In this document: positions 12,010-23,958 of the stretch, in pieces
Numbering within the stretch: the stretch's first letter is position 1
Layout: each line of letters begins with the position of its first letter
From: Phocoena phocoena
Lineage: Eukaryota; Chordata; Mammalia; Artiodactyla; Phocoenidae
Assembly: GCF_963924675.1 (NCBI RefSeq)
Contig: NC_089221.1
Coordinates: forward strand, 138,922,263-138,986,262
DNA length: 64,000 bases
Reading direction: 5' to 3'
Notes under the pieces: generated by a model
The model's database searches: none
The model's input: the letters and a program-made list of their open reading frames with translations, nothing else
Told to the model about the DNA's origin: nothing
Translations under genes and position numbers: made by a program

Positions 12010-13240
12010 TGTCAGACGTCAACTGTAAGCTTAGGTTGTGCTAGGTACTAGGGACACAAATATGAATAAAATGTTTTTCCATATCCCCAAATCCCAAGGT
12101 GGTAGAAAGACATGGAAACAACCTATTACAATGCAATGTTTTAAGTGATATGATAGAAGAATATACACAGAGCTACGGGACCCACGAGGAAGAGGTTGCT
12201 AACTCTGCCACAAGAGACAAGCAAGGGAGGCTTCACAGGGAAAATGATAATACTTTGATATTAATACTGAAATACTAGGCAAACACAAACTGGTTAAGAC
12301 TGTAGTTGGAGAAGAGAAAAAGAAGAGATTTGGCCAGATAGTGAAGTTTCTATCAAACAGTTCGGAATTTATCTTGAAAGCAAGAACAAGCCACTGAAGG
12401 CTAGAGCAAATTGGAGGTTGTTGGAGTGATCCAGGGAAAGATTAAGTGTTGCTGATAATGCTGAGTCCCTGGGAAGCAGTGAAGAGACTTGGCAATATTT
12501 GAGAGAGAGAGTCAACGATGTTTATCAACCAATCAGATGTGGATTTCAGAAAACTGGAAGCAGAGTTGTTTTAGTGTGTTGATTAGTACATGGTGGATCT
12601 GTGGATATAATGCAGAGTTAGAGTCAGTTTGGGCTTTACTAAGTTTGAAGTGAATGAAAAATATGAATTTGTGTATATAAATCTGGAATTCTATAGAGAA
12701 GTGGAAAACAATGATTAAAATTTGAGAGTAAATAGCACATAGATCATAAATCATATTTGAAATTATCAGCAGGGCAGAGTATAAAGGGTAAGAAGAAAAT
12801 AGGATATAAAATGGAACCCTAGGAACAATGAGTGTTTTTAGAATTGTACAGAAGAAAGGAGCAGCTAAAGGAGACCGAGAGTCAGTGAGACTCAGTGCTA
12901 TTCTAGAAGAGAATAAGTGTTTCAGAAGCACAGAAAAGAGGGAATGGCCAACTTTGTCAAGCACAGCAGACAGATTGGGTAAAATGAGAGCTAAAATTAC
13001 CCAACATACTTTGTAATGGGAGGTCACTGCTGACCTGAGCCATTTACAGTGGCTTTTGTGGAGGTATAAATCACACTGTAGTATAAAAAGTCGAGAATGG
13101 TAGGTGAGAATTAGATAAAATATAAACTACTGTCTCAAAAATTTGATGGTGATGTAAAGACGATATATAATCATAGTTATAAGAGATTTCATAGTGGAAT
13201 AAAATTATGGATTAACAAAGTCTCTGAGGATGGAGAGTTT
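12010..13240 (+). repeat. Ancient LINE-like repeat, family uncertain
   Basis: Diverged motifs in consistent order (GTGCTAGGTACTAGGGACAC, AGGGAGGCTTCACAGGG, AAGCCACTGAAGG, GGAGTGATCCAGGG, TGGGAGGTCACTGCTGACC) fit an old dispersed mammalian repeat that also seems present at 38570-38870 and perhaps 32590-32970. I cannot name it with confidence. A 164-codon open frame on the minus strand (12533-13027) has no recognisable domain and is taken as chance. Confidence 0.4.
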
Positions 13241-13395
13241 GAAGATACAGAAAGAAAGAGGATATTTAGTGATGAAAATAGGCTAGCAAGTCTGAAGACC
13301 CAATGCTTTAACTTAAAATGACAAAAGTTAGAGAATATTTTGATTCAATATTACAGCTTTATGTTTTAAATAATTTAAAATATTTTTAAGATTAC

Positions 13396-13751
13396 TTTTC
13401 ATTTACACTTATTACAAAATATTGGCTATCTTCCCCGTGTTGTATAATACATCCTTGAGCCTATCTTACATCCAATGGTTTGTATCTCCCACACACACAC
13501 CCCTATACTGCCCCTCCTCCTCTCTCCCCACTGATAACCACTAGTTTGTTCTCTATATCTGTGAATTCTCTATATCTTCTTTACTGTTATATTCACTAGT
13601 GTGTTGCATTTTTTAGGATTCTACATATAAGTGATATCATATAGTATTTGTCTTTCTCTGACTGATTTCACTTGGCATAATGTCCTCCAAGTCCATCCGT
13701 GTTGCTGCAAATGGCAAAATTTTGTTCCTTTTCACGGCTGAGGAGTATTCC

Positions 13752-13791
<40 letters not shown>

Positions 13792-13860
13792 CATATACAT
13801 ATACATCTTCTTTCATGGACACTTAGGTTCCTCCCATATCTTGGCAGCTATATGTGTTTA
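13396..13860 (-). mobile_element. L1 3' fragment (antisense), 5'-truncated
   Basis: The strand complementary to this stretch contains the end of L1 ORF2 and its 3'UTR; on the plus strand the markers are ATATAGTATTTGTCTTTCTC, GAGTATTCCATTG and ATGGACACTTAGGTT. It differs from L1-1 and L1-2 in the 3'UTR and belongs to an older cetartiodactyl-type L1. Confidence 0.85.
13754..13788. repeat. (TG)n microsatellite inside an L1 fragment
   Basis: A near-perfect TG run of about 35 bp follows GAGTATTCCAT and grades into TATACATATACATATACATC. It grew from the TG/TA-rich spot that L1 elements carry at this position. Confidence 0.95.
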
Positions 13861-14626
13861 AAATTTTATATAGTTGAATTTAAGTACTCATATTGTACAT
13901 TTAGTTTATAAAATGAGTATTCCCAATTCAAAGATATAAACCTCTGGATTTCAACTTGTCACCAGAGTCAGTGTGTCCAAAGCATTTGACAGATTCCATT
14001 AATGTGAACTTTGTTAATTTCAAATGCTATGGCCATGGCCTAGAATAAAATGTAGAAAGACATTTCACCAATAAACAAACAAACAAGTAAATAAATAAAT
14101 AAACCACAGAAAGGCATACTATTCAGTTGGGTAAAATTATCTAAGTAGGTGCAGCCAGGAAACCCAATAGACTATTAAATCTATGAGTGGAGAAACTATC
14201 TTCTTCATTTAAGTTATCTTCAGGACGTAACACAGTTCCTGGTACATACTAGACATAATACAGTGCATTTTACAGTGTAGGTGAGTTTTGGGAGCATCAG
14301 ACTGGGGAGATTATTGAAGCCATTGAAAACTGATTTATTTTATCATCCATTTGTGTAACTTAGCAGAGAACTGGACACACATTTAAAGGTCTTGACCCCA
14401 TAGTTGATTTCTAAAAGCAAACTGATACGGGAGAAAAGATAAATATCCTTTCATATTTGTCTTAACTCACTTGCTTCCTCTGCTTTCCTACATTTTCTAT
14501 AATCATAAATCTAACACCCCCTCATTTTCTCTCCCTAATTTTCTTCCTTCCTTCCTTAATAGTAAACTTTTAGCATTTATTTTGGCTATTTTTAACTGAA
14601 GAAAAATAACAGCCACCTAGATGGTA
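13861..14626. other. Unassigned sequence with A-rich and L2-like scraps
   Basis: No gene seen. A (AAAC/AAAT)-type run occurs at about 14070-14105, and 14215-14265 (CACAGTTCCTGGTACATACTA) looks like a scrap of an L2/MIR 3' end. Confidence 0.4.
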
Positions 14627-14636
14627 TCTTTCTATT

Positions 14637-15570
14637 TTTTTTTAACATCTTTATTGGAGTATAATTGTTTTACCATGGTGTGTTAGTTTCTGCTTTATAA
14701 CAAAGTTAATCAGCCATACATACACATATATCCCCATATCCCCTCCCTCTTGTGTCTCCCTCCCACCCTCCCTATCCCACCCCTCTAGGTGGTCACAAAG
14801 GACCAAGCTGATCTCCCTGTGCTATGTGGCTGCTTCCCACTAGCTATCGATTTTACATTTGGTAGTGTATATATGTCCACGCCACTCTCTCACATTGTCC
14901 CAGCTTACCCTTCCCCCTCCCCGTGTCCTCAAGTCCATTTCTATGTCTGTGTCTTTAATCCTATCCTGCCCCTAGGTTCTTCAGAACCTTTTTTTTTTTT
15001 TTTCACATTTCATATATATACGTGTTAGCATACAGTATTTGTTTTTCTCTTTCTGACTTAACTTCACTCTGTATGACAGTCTCTATGTCCATGCACCTCA
15101 TTACAAATAACTCAATTTCGTTGCTTTTTATGGCTGAGTAATATTCCATTGTATATATGTGTCACATCTTCTTTATCCAGTCATTTGTCAATGGACACTT
15201 AGGTTGCTTCCATGTCCTGGCTATTGTAAATAGAGCTGCAATGAACATTGTGGTACATGACTCTTTTCGAATTACGGTTTTCTCGGGGTATATGCCCAGT
15301 AGTGGGATTGCTCACTCATATGATAGTTCTATTTTTACCTTTTTAAGGAGCCTCCATCATAGTGACTGTATCAATTTACATTCCCACCAAAAATGCAAGA
15401 GGGTTCCCTTTTCTCCACACCCTCTCCAGCATTTATTGTTTGTAGATTTTTTGATGATGGCCATTCTGACTGGCGTGAGGTGATACCTCATTGCAGTTTT
15501 CATGTGCATTTCTCTAATGATTACAGATGTTGAGCATCCCTTCATGTGTTTGTTGCTGATCTGTATATCT
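14637..15570 (-). mobile_element. Extra 3' segment of L1-2 (partial duplication or host L1)
   Basis: This stretch repeats, with many substitutions and small indels, the 3'UTR and the end of ORF2 found at 15571-16530. It starts at a T run and stops exactly where the other copy reads CTGTATATCT before going on to TCTTTGGAG. It therefore looks like the 3' end of an L1 interrupted by a second L1 whose 5' end coincides with the interruption point, or like an old tandem duplication. Confidence 0.85.
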
Positions 15571-15974
15571 TTTTTTTAAATAACATCTTTATTGGAGTAT
15601 AACTGCTTTACAATGGTGTGTTTGCTTCCGCTTTATAACAAAGTGAATCAGTTATCCATATACATATATCCCCTTATCTCTTCGCTCTTGCATCTCTCTC
15701 CATCCCACACTCCCTATCCCACCCCTCTAGCTGGTCACAAAGCACCGAGCTGACCACCCTATGCTATGCAACTGCTTCCCACTAGCTATCTATTTTACAT
15801 TTGGTAGTGTATATATGTCCATATATATACTACCACTCTCTCACTTTGTCCCAGTTTACCCTTCCCACTCCCCACGTCCTCAACTCCATTCTCTGGTATG
15901 TCTGCGTCTTTATTCCTGTCTTGCCCTAGTTCTTGATGATCATTTTTTTTTTTTTTAGATTCCATATATATGTA

Positions 15975-18900
15975 TTAAAATATGGTATTTGCTTTTCTTT
16001 CTGACTTACTTCACTCTGTATGAGAGATGCTATGGTCCATCCACCTCATTACAAATAACTCAATTTCGTTTCTTTCTATAGCTGAGTAATATTCCATTGT
16101 ATATATGTGCCACATCTTTATCCATTCATCTGTTGATGGACACTTAAGTTGCTTCCATGTCCTGGCTATTGTAAATAGAGATGCAATGAACATTGCGGTA
16201 CATGACTTTTTTTGAATTATGGTTTTCTCAGGGTATATGCCCAGTAGTGGGATTGCTGGGTCATATGATAGTTCTATTTGTAGTTTTTTAAGGAACCTCC
16301 ATACTGTTCTCCATAGTGGCTGTATCAATTTAATTCCCACCAACAGTGTATGAGGGTTCCCTTGTCTCCACACCCTCTCCAGCATTTACTGTTTGTACAT
16401 TTTTGAATGATGGCCATGCTGACCAGTGTGAGATGATATTGCATTGTAGTTTGATTTGCATTTCTCTAATGATTAATGATGTTGAGCATTCTTTCATGTG
16501 TTTGTTGGCAATCTGTATATCTTCTTTGGAGAAATGTCTATTTAGGTCTTCTGTCCATTTTTGGATTGGGTTGGGGTTTTTTTGATATTGAGCTGCATGA
16601 GTTGCTTGTAAATTTTGGAGATTACTCCTTTGTCAGTTGCTTCATTTGCAAATATTTTCTCCCATGCTGAGGGTCCTCTTCTCATCTTTTTTATGGTTTC
16701 CTTTGCTCTGCAAAAGTTTTAAGTTTCATTAGGTCCCATTTGTTTATTTTTGTTTTGATTTCCAATTCTCTAGGAGATGGGTCAGGAAGGATCTTGCTGT
16801 GATTTATGCAATAGAGCATTCTGCCTATGTTTTCCTCCAAGAGTTTTATAGTGTCTGGCCTTACGTTTAGGTCTTTAATCCATTTGGAGTTTATTTTTGT
16901 GTATGGTGTTAGGGAGTGTTCTAATTTCATACTTTTACATGTAGCTGTCCAGTTTTCCCAGCACTATTTACTGAAAAGGCTGTCTTTTCTCCATTGTATA
17001 TTCTTGCCTCCTTTATCAAAAATAAGGTGACCATAAGTGTGTGGGTTTATCCCTGGGCTTTCTATTCTATTCCATTGATCTATATTTCTGTTTTTGTGGT
17101 AGTACCACACTGTCTTGAAAACTGTAGCTTTGTAGTATAGTCTGAAGTCAGGAAGCCTGATTCCTCCAGCTCTGTTTTTCTTTCTCAAGATTGCTTTGGC
17201 TATTTGGGGTCTTTTGTGTTTCCATACAAATTGTGAAATTTTTTGTTCTAGTTCTGTGAAAAATGCCAGTGGTAGTTTGATAGGGATTGCATTAAATCCG
17301 TAGATTGCTTTCAGTAGTTTACTCATTTTCACAATGTTGATTATTCCAATCCAAGAACATGGTATATCTCTCCATCTGTTTGTATCATCTTTAATTTCTT
17401 ACATCAGTGTCTTATAGTTTTCTGCATACAGGTCTTTTGTCTATTAAGTTAGGTTTATTCCCAGGTATTTTATTCTTTTGGTTGCAATGGTAAATTGGAG
17501 TGTTTCCTTAAATTCTCTTTCAGATTTTTCATCATTAGTGTATAGGAATGCAAGAGATTTCTGTGCATTAATTTTGTATCCTGCTACTTTACCAGATTCA
17601 CTGGTTAGCCCCAGTAGCTTTCCGGTTGCTTCTTTAGTATTCTCTATGTATAGTATCATGTCATCTGCAAACAGTGACAGCTTTACTTCTTCTTTTCTGA
17701 TTTGGATTCCTTTTATTTCTTTATCTTCTCTGACTGCTGTGGCTATAACTTCCAAAACTATGTTGAATAATAGTGGTGAGAGTGGACAACCTTTTCTTGT
17801 TCCTGATTGTAGAGGAAATGGTTTCAGTTTTTCACCATTGAGAATGATGTTGGTTGTGGATTTGTCATATATGGCCTTTATTATGTTGAGGCAAGTTCCC
17901 TATATGCCTACTTTCTGGAGAGTTTTTATCATAAATGGGTGATCAATTTTGTTGAAAACTTTTTCTGCATCTATTGAGATGGTCATATGGTTTTTCTCCT
18001 ACAATTTGTTAATATGGTGTATCACATTGATTGATTTTTGTATATTGAAGAATCCTTGCATCCTGGGATAAATCCCACTTGATCATGGTGTATGATCCTT
18101 TTAATGTGCTATTGGATTCTGTTTGCTAGTGTGTGGCTGAGGATTTTTACATCTATGTTCATCAGTGATATTGGCCTGTAGTTTTCTTTCTTTGTGACAT
18201 CTTTGTCTGGTTTTGCTGTCAGGGTGATGGTGGCCTTCTACAATGGGTTTGGGAGTATTCCTCCTGTGCTATATTTGGAAGAGTTTGAGAAGGATAGGCG
18301 TTAGCTCTTCTCTAAATGTGTGATAAATTCGCCTGTGAAGCCATCTGTTCCTGGGCTTTTGTTTGTTGGAAGATTTTTAATCACAGTCTCAGTTTCAGTG
18401 CTTGTGATTGGTCTGTTTCTATTTTCTATTTCTCCTTGGTTCAGTCTCAGAAGGTTGTGCTTTTCTAAGAATTTGTCCATTTCTTCCAGGTTGTCCATTT
18501 TATTGGCATAGAGTTGCTTGTAGTAATCGCTCATGATCCTTTGTATTTCTGCAGTGTCAGTTGTTACTTCTCCTTTTTTGTTTCTAATTCTACTGGAGTC
18601 TTCTCCCTTTTTTTCTTGATCAGTCTGGCTGATGGTTTATCAATATTGTTTATCTTCTCAAAGAACCAACTTATAGTTTTATTGATCTTTGCTATTGTTT
18701 CCTTCATTTCTTTTTCATTTATTTATGATCTGATCTTTATCATTTCTTTCCTTCTAACTTTGGAGGTTTCTTTCTTTCTTCTTTCTTTAATTGCTTTAGG
18801 TGTAATTTCGGTTGTTTGAGATATTTCTCGTTTCTTGAGGTAGGATTGTGTTGCTATAAACTTGCCTCTTAGAACTGCTTTTGCTGCATCCCATAGGTTT

Positions 18901-19744
18901 TGGGTCATCGTGTTTTCATTGTCATTTGTTTCTAGGTATTTTTCTATTTCCTGTTTGATTTCTACAGTGATCTCTTTGTTATTTAGTAGTGTATTGTTTA
19001 GCCTCCATGTGTTTGTATTTTTTACAGATTTTTTTCCTGTAATTTAAATCTAGTCTTATAGTGTAGTGGTCAGAAAAACATTTGACAAGATTTCAATTTT
19101 CGTAAATTTATGAAAGCTTGATTTATGACCCAAGATATGATCTATCCCAGAGAGTGTTCCATGAGCACTTGAGAAGAAAGTGTATTCTGTTTTTTTTGGA
19201 TGGAATGTCCTATAAATATCAATTAAATCCATCTCGTTTAATGTGTCATTTAAAGCTTGTGTTTCCTTATTTATTTTCATTTTGAATGATCTGTCCATTG
19301 GTGAAAGTGGGGTGTTAAAGTCCCCTACTATGATTGTGTTACTGTCGATTTCCCCTTTTAGGGCTGTTAGCATTTGCCTTATGTATTGAGGTGCTCCTAT
19401 GTTGGATGCATAAATATTTACAATTGCTATATCTTCTTCTTGGGTTGATCCCTTGATCATTATGTAGTTTCCTTCTTTGTCTGTTATGATAGGCTTTATT
19501 TTAAAGTCTATTTTGTCTGATATGAGAATCCAGCTTCCTTTCGATTTCCTTTTGCATAGAATTTCTTTTTCCATACCCTCACTTTCAGTGGGCATGTGTC
19601 CCTAGGTCTGAAGTGGGACTCGTGTAGACAGCAAATTTACAGTTCTTGTTTTTGGATCCATGCAGCCAGTCTATGTCTTTTGGTTGGAGCATTTAATCCA
19701 TTTACATTTAAGGTAATTATCAATATGTATGTTCCCACTACCAT
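15975..19744 (-). pseudogene. L1-2 ORF2 pseudogene, near full length
   Basis: The start is the ATG complementary to CAT at 19742-19744, giving MVVGTY; the frame reads on to a stop complementary to TTA at 15975-15977. The 3.77 kb span, about 1,256 codons, is close to the usual L1 ORF2 length. The endonuclease region is at about 19740-19050, with the motif SGIDHILGH near 19140. The reverse transcriptase region carries FADD at 17671-17660. Large open pieces remain (19595-19056, 17755-17444, 17332-16964, 16385-16011), but stops and frameshifts separate them, so no functional enzyme is made. Confidence 0.93.
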
Positions 19745-19802
19745 TTTCTTAATTGATTTTGGGTTCTTATTGTTGGTCTTTTCCTTCTCTTGTGTTTCCT
19801 GC

Positions 19803-20689
19803 CTAGAGAAGTTCCTTTAGCATTTGTTGTAAAGCTGGTTTTGTGGTGCTTAATTCTGTTAGCTTTTGCTTTTCTATAAAGGTTTTAATTTCTCCATCGA
19901 ATCTGAATGAGATCCTTGCTCGGTAGGGTAATCTTAGTTGTAGTTTTCTCCCTTTCATCACTTTAAGTACGTCGTTCCACTCCCTTTTGGCTTGCAGAGT
20001 TTCTGCTGAAAGTTCAGCTGTTAACCTTATGGGGATTTCCTTGTATGTTATTTGTTGTTTTTCCCTTGCTGCTTTTAATATTTTTTCTTTGTACTTAATT
20101 TTTGATAGTTTGATTTATATGTGTCTTGCTGTGTTTCTCCTTGGATTTATCCTGCATGGGACTCTCTGCGCTTCCTGGACTTGATTATTTCCTTTCCCAT
20201 AAAAGGGAAGTTTTCAACTATAATCTCTTCAAATATTTTTTTCAGTCCCTTTTTTTTTCTCTTCTTCTGGGACCCCTATAATTCAAATGCTGGTGTGTTT
20301 AATGTTGTTCCAGAGGTCTCTGAGACTGTCCTCAATTCTTTTCATTCTTTTTTCTTTATTGTGCTCTGCAGTAGTTATTTCCACTATTTTATCCTCCAGG
20401 TCATTTATCCATTCTTCTGCCCTAGTTATTCTGTTATTGATTCCTTCTAGAGAATTTTCAATTTCATTTATTGTGTTGTTCATCACTGTTTGTTTGCTCT
20501 TTCTCTCTTCTAGGTCCTTGTTAAACATTTCTTGTATTTTCTCCATTCTATTTCCAAGATTTTGGATCATCTTTACTATCATTACTCTGAATTCTTTTTC
20601 AGGTAGACTGCCTATTTCCTCTTCATTTGATTGGTCTGGTGGGGTTTGCCTTGCTCCTTCATCTGCTGTGTATTTCTCTGTCTTCTCAT
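19803..20689 (-). pseudogene. L1-2 ORF1 pseudogene
   Basis: ORF1 starts at the ATG complementary to CAT at 20687-20689 (MRRQRN) and ends at the TAG complementary to CTA at 19803-19805, a span of about 295 codons, shorter than the roughly 340 of many mammalian ORF1 proteins. The piece at 20582-20283 is open and rich in Lys, Glu, Asn and Ile with heptad-like spacing, as expected for the coiled coil that trimerises this RNA-binding protein. A stop follows immediately and frameshifts break the C-terminal part. It serves here as the reference that shows the ORF1 deletion in L1-1. Confidence 0.88.
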
Positions 20690-21184
20690 TTTGCTTACCT
20701 TACTGTGTTTGGGGTCTCCTTTTTGCAGGCTGCAGGTTTGTAGTTCCTGTTGTTTTTGGTGTCTGCTCCCAATGGCTAAGTTTGGTTCACTGTGTTGTGT
20801 AGGTTTCCTGGTGGAGGGGACTGATGCCAGTGTTCAGGTGGATGAGGCTGATCTTTTCTTTTGGGTGGGCAGGACCATGTCTGGTAGTGTGTTTTGGGGT
20901 GTCTGAGACCTTATTATGATTTTAGGCAGCCTCTCTGCTCATCAGTGGGGTTGTGTTCCTGACTTGCTAGTTGTTTGGCATAGGGTGTCCAGCACTGTAG
21001 CTTGCTGGTCATTGAGTGGAGCTGGGTCTTAGCATTGAGATGGAGATCTCTGGGAAAGCTTTCACTGTTCGATATTACATGGAGCCAGGAGGTTTCTGGT
21101 GGACCACTGTCCTGAACTCGGCCCTCCCACCTCAGAGGCACAGGCCTGACACCTGACCAGAGTACCAAAACCCTGTCAGCCACA

Positions 21185-21600
21185 TGGCTCAGAAGAAAAG
21201 GGAGGAAAAAAAAAAGAAATAAATAAAATAAAATAAGTAAAATCAAAAATTATTAGAAATAAAAAAACAATTTTAAGTAATTAAAGAAAGAAAGAAGAGA
21301 GCAACCAAACCAAAAAACAAATCCACCAATGATAACATGCACTAAAAACTATACTAAAACAACACGAAACAAAAATATCAGACAGACAGAACCCTAGGAC
21401 AAATGGTAAAAGCAAAGCTATACAGACAAATTCACACAAAGAAGCATACACATACACAATCACAAAAAGAGAAAAAGAAGGAAAAAAATATATATATATT
21501 AAAAAAAATGAAGAGAGCAACCAAATCAGTAGACAAATCTACCTATCATAATAAACTCTAAATACTAAAGTAAGATAAACATTAAACCAGAAACAAGTTA
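21185..21600. repeat. AT-rich block with a duplicated unit inside the L1-2 5'UTR
   Basis: Two related units, each starting GAGAGCAACCAAA and continuing ...ACAAATC..ACC.AT.ATAA, begin near 21298 and 21512, about 215 bp apart. They are preceded by AAATAAAATAAAATAAG-type and AAAGAAAGAAAG-type runs. This indicates a decayed tandem duplication within the L1 5'UTR. Confidence 0.7.
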
Positions 21601-22502
21601 GATGCAGAAAGCAAACCCCAAGTCTGTATTTGCTCCTAAAATCCACTGCCTCAATTTTGGGGTGATTTATAGTCTATTCAGGTATTCCAGATGCAAGGTA
21701 CATAAAGTTGATTGTGGAGATTTAAGCCACTGCTCCTGAGGCTGCTGGGAGAGATTTCCCTTTCTCTTCTTTGTTCGCACAGGTCCCTGGGTTCAGGTTT
21801 GGATTTGGCCCTGCCTCTGTGTGTAGGTCACCTGAGGGCGTCTCTTCCCCACCCAGAGAGGATGGGGTTAAAGGAGCAGCTGATTCAGGGGCTCTGGCTC
21901 ACTCAGGCCAGAGGGACAGAGTGGTAGGGAATGCAGGGTGAGCCTGTAGCGGCAGAGGCCCACATGACGTTGCAACAGCCTGAGGCATACCCTGTGTTCT
22001 TCCAGGGAAGTTGTCCCTGGATCATGGGACCCTGGCAGTGCTGGGCTACACAGGCTCCCAGGAGGGGAGGTGTGGATAGTGACCTGTGCTTGCACACAGG
22101 CTTCTTGGTGGTTGCAGCAGCATCCTTAGCATTTCATGCCCGTCTGTGGTGTCCATGCTGATAGCCATGGCTCGCGCCCATCTCTGCAGCTCGTTTAGAT
22201 GGTACTCTGAATCCCCTCTCCTCATGCACCCCAAAACCATGGTCTCTTACCTCTTAGGCAGTTCCAGACTTTTTCCCGGACTCCCTCCTGGCTAGCTGTG
22301 GTGCACTACCCCATTCAGGCTGTGTTCACGCAGCCAACCTCAGTCGGAGCCTCAGCTCCCAGCCACAACCCACCCTGGAGGGTGAGCAGACAAGTCCCTC
22401 AGACTGGTGAGTGCTGGTCGGCACTGATCCTCTGTGCAGGAATCTCTCCACTGTGCCCTCCGCACCCTTGCTGCTGTGCTCTCCTCTGTGGTTCCAAAGC
22501 TT

Positions 22503-22526
22503 CCCCCCCCCACCACCCCGCCCCCC
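22503..22526 (-). other. Putative G-quadruplex motif in the L1-2 5'UTR
   Basis: The minus strand, which is L1 sense, has G runs of 6, 4 and 9 separated by 1-4 bases (plus strand: C9, A, CC, A, C4, G, C6). The 9-G run can be split, so four G tracts of at least three are available. Folding is inferred, not shown. Confidence 0.6.
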
Positions 22527-22844
22527 ATCTCCGCCAGTGAAGGGACTTCCTAGTGTGTGGAAACTTTTCCTCTTTCACAGCTCCTTCCCTGAGGTGCAGG
22601 TCCTCTCCCTATTCTTTTGTCTCTATTTTTCCTTTTTTCTTTTGCCCTACCCAGGTACATGGGGAGTTTCTTGCCTTTTGGGAAGTCTGAAATCTTCTGC
22701 CAGAGTTCAGTAGGTGTTTTGTAGGAGTTGTTCCACATGTAGATGTATTTCTGATATATTCGTGGGGAGGAAGATGATCTCCACATCTTACTCCTCCACC
22801 ATCTTGAAGGTCTCCCCTCTTTCTATTATATTATCTAAAGAACC

Positions 22845-23345
22845 ACCAGTGTCATCTTTCCAAATTGTAATTGATGTCCTGCTCTAAAAATATAATGGGT
22901 CCACATTGCTCTCAGGAGCAAGTCCAAAGTCCTATAATTTTTTTAAGTCCATGCTTAATCTGCCTTTACCTAACTCCCCATTATTATCTCATGTCCCTTT
23001 CTCTCTCCCTAACCATGTTGTTCTACTGTTGTTACCTCTTCTCAACTAGAGTCTATGTACTAGCAGTGCCAGAAATGCTTTTTCTAATCCACTTCCCCTC
23101 TTGCAACTAGCTGGTGCTGGCTACACAAATCACAGTTGTCTTCCTAGTTCTACATGTTCATGACAGGCCGTGTTCTTTGTAACGAATATCATATAGTTGT
23201 TAATAAACTTTTTTTTCCTTGTGGCATATTCTTCTTCCTCTACAGGATATACATTCCACAAGGTGATGGATTTATCCATTTGCTTATCTCTATGTTCCCA
23301 TTGTCCCTGAACATAATAAACACAACAAATATTTATTGGAAAAAT
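22845..23345 (+). repeat. L2 LINE 3' fragment
   Basis: The sequence shows the usual order of L2 3' motifs: AGTCCAAAGTCCTATAAT, CATGCTTAATCTGCC, AGAAATGCTTTTTCTAA, then ACAAATATTTATTGGAA at the end. It directly follows the right end of L1-2. Confidence 0.72.
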
Positions 23346-23756
23346 AAATGAAATGATGGTTTTTGAGGAAAAAATATGCTATGAGCCACTCATAATTAGT
23401 ACAATTTTAAGTGACTTTCAAGGATGAGTATCTGGGGTCATAGTGCAGAGAAAAAGAATCCAATTCTTTTTCAGTCTCCCACACATGCAAGTCTGATGGT
23501 CAAAATTGTGGTAAGAAAGTTAGGAAAATGAAATTTTGATTAAATGAAGTTCTCAATGTTCTCAAGTTAATGATCTTTTAAGGTTCAATGTTAAGTAAAG
23601 AACCAATTTTAACTTAACAATATTGGCATCCATCTCCACTAAATGTAACACAATCACAGGTTTTGTCCATTATATTATATAGGATTATATAACCTCATAT
23701 AAATTTCCAGAATTAAATATTTGCAACTTCAGAATTTTAATACTGAATAATAATAA

Positions 23757-23958
23757 TTTTTTTTCTTGGTTGACCTTTTATTTTTAATTAAAGTATAGTT
23801 TATTTACAATGTTGTGTTAGTTTCAGGTATACAGCAAAGTAATTCAGATATACATATATTCTTCAGATTCTTTTCCCTTATAGGTAATTACAAAATATTG
23901 AGTATAGTTCTCTGTGCTATATAGTAGGTCCTGGGTGTTTATCTATAATTATTCCATT
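23757..23958 (-). mobile_element. L1 3'UTR fragment (antisense)
   Basis: A short 5'-truncated L1 copy: the plus strand begins with a T-rich run, then AATTAAAGTATAGTTTATTT, TTTCAGGTATACAGCAAAG and CTGTGCTATATAGTAGGTCC, the complement of the older cetartiodactyl L1 3'UTR also seen in sense at 28563-28835 and 39373-40107. Confidence 0.88.

Larger units (their letters stand above)
14637..22817 (-). mobile_element. L1-2: composite antisense LINE-1 with complete 5' end and duplicated 3' end
   Basis: An 8.2 kb antisense L1 structure lies between two perfect copies of TCTTTCTATT (14627-14636 and 22818-22827). Read in its own direction it has a 5'UTR of about 2.1 kb (22817-20690), ORF1 (20689-19803), ORF2 (19744-15975), a 3'UTR with tail to about 15571, and then a second, diverged copy of the last 0.93 kb (15570-14637). 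The 5' start (read on minus: GGGGAGACCTTCAAGATGG) is typical of a full-length L1. ORF1 and ORF2 are broken by stops and frameshifts. The 3'UTR type, ending in the complement of CATCTTTATTGG, differs from that of L1-1. Confidence 0.93.
20690..22817 (-). promoter_or_regulatory. L1-2 5'UTR (internal promoter region)
   Basis: About 2.1 kb lies upstream of ORF1 and ends at the L1 start near 22817. In mammals this region carries the internal RNA polymerase II promoter. It has a GC-richer outer half (about 21690-22817), with a long G-run on the L1 sense strand (22526-22503), and an AT-rich inner part (about 21185-21600) with an internal repeat. Plus-strand open frames here (for example 22298-22540) are antisense reading of this non-coding region. 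Promoter activity today is unknown. Confidence 0.8.

Noticed and set aside
12533..13027. 164-codon minus-strand frame
   Set aside because: It overlaps an ancient repeat, has no recognised domain and is hydrophobic mainly because of T-rich sequence.
13637..13911. Frames encoding THTHTH or VCVCVC runs
   Set aside because: These are translations of the (TG)n microsatellite inside an L1 fragment.
20287..20906. Plus-strand frames of 171 and 91 codons
   Set aside because: They are the antisense of L1-2 ORF1 and 5'UTR.
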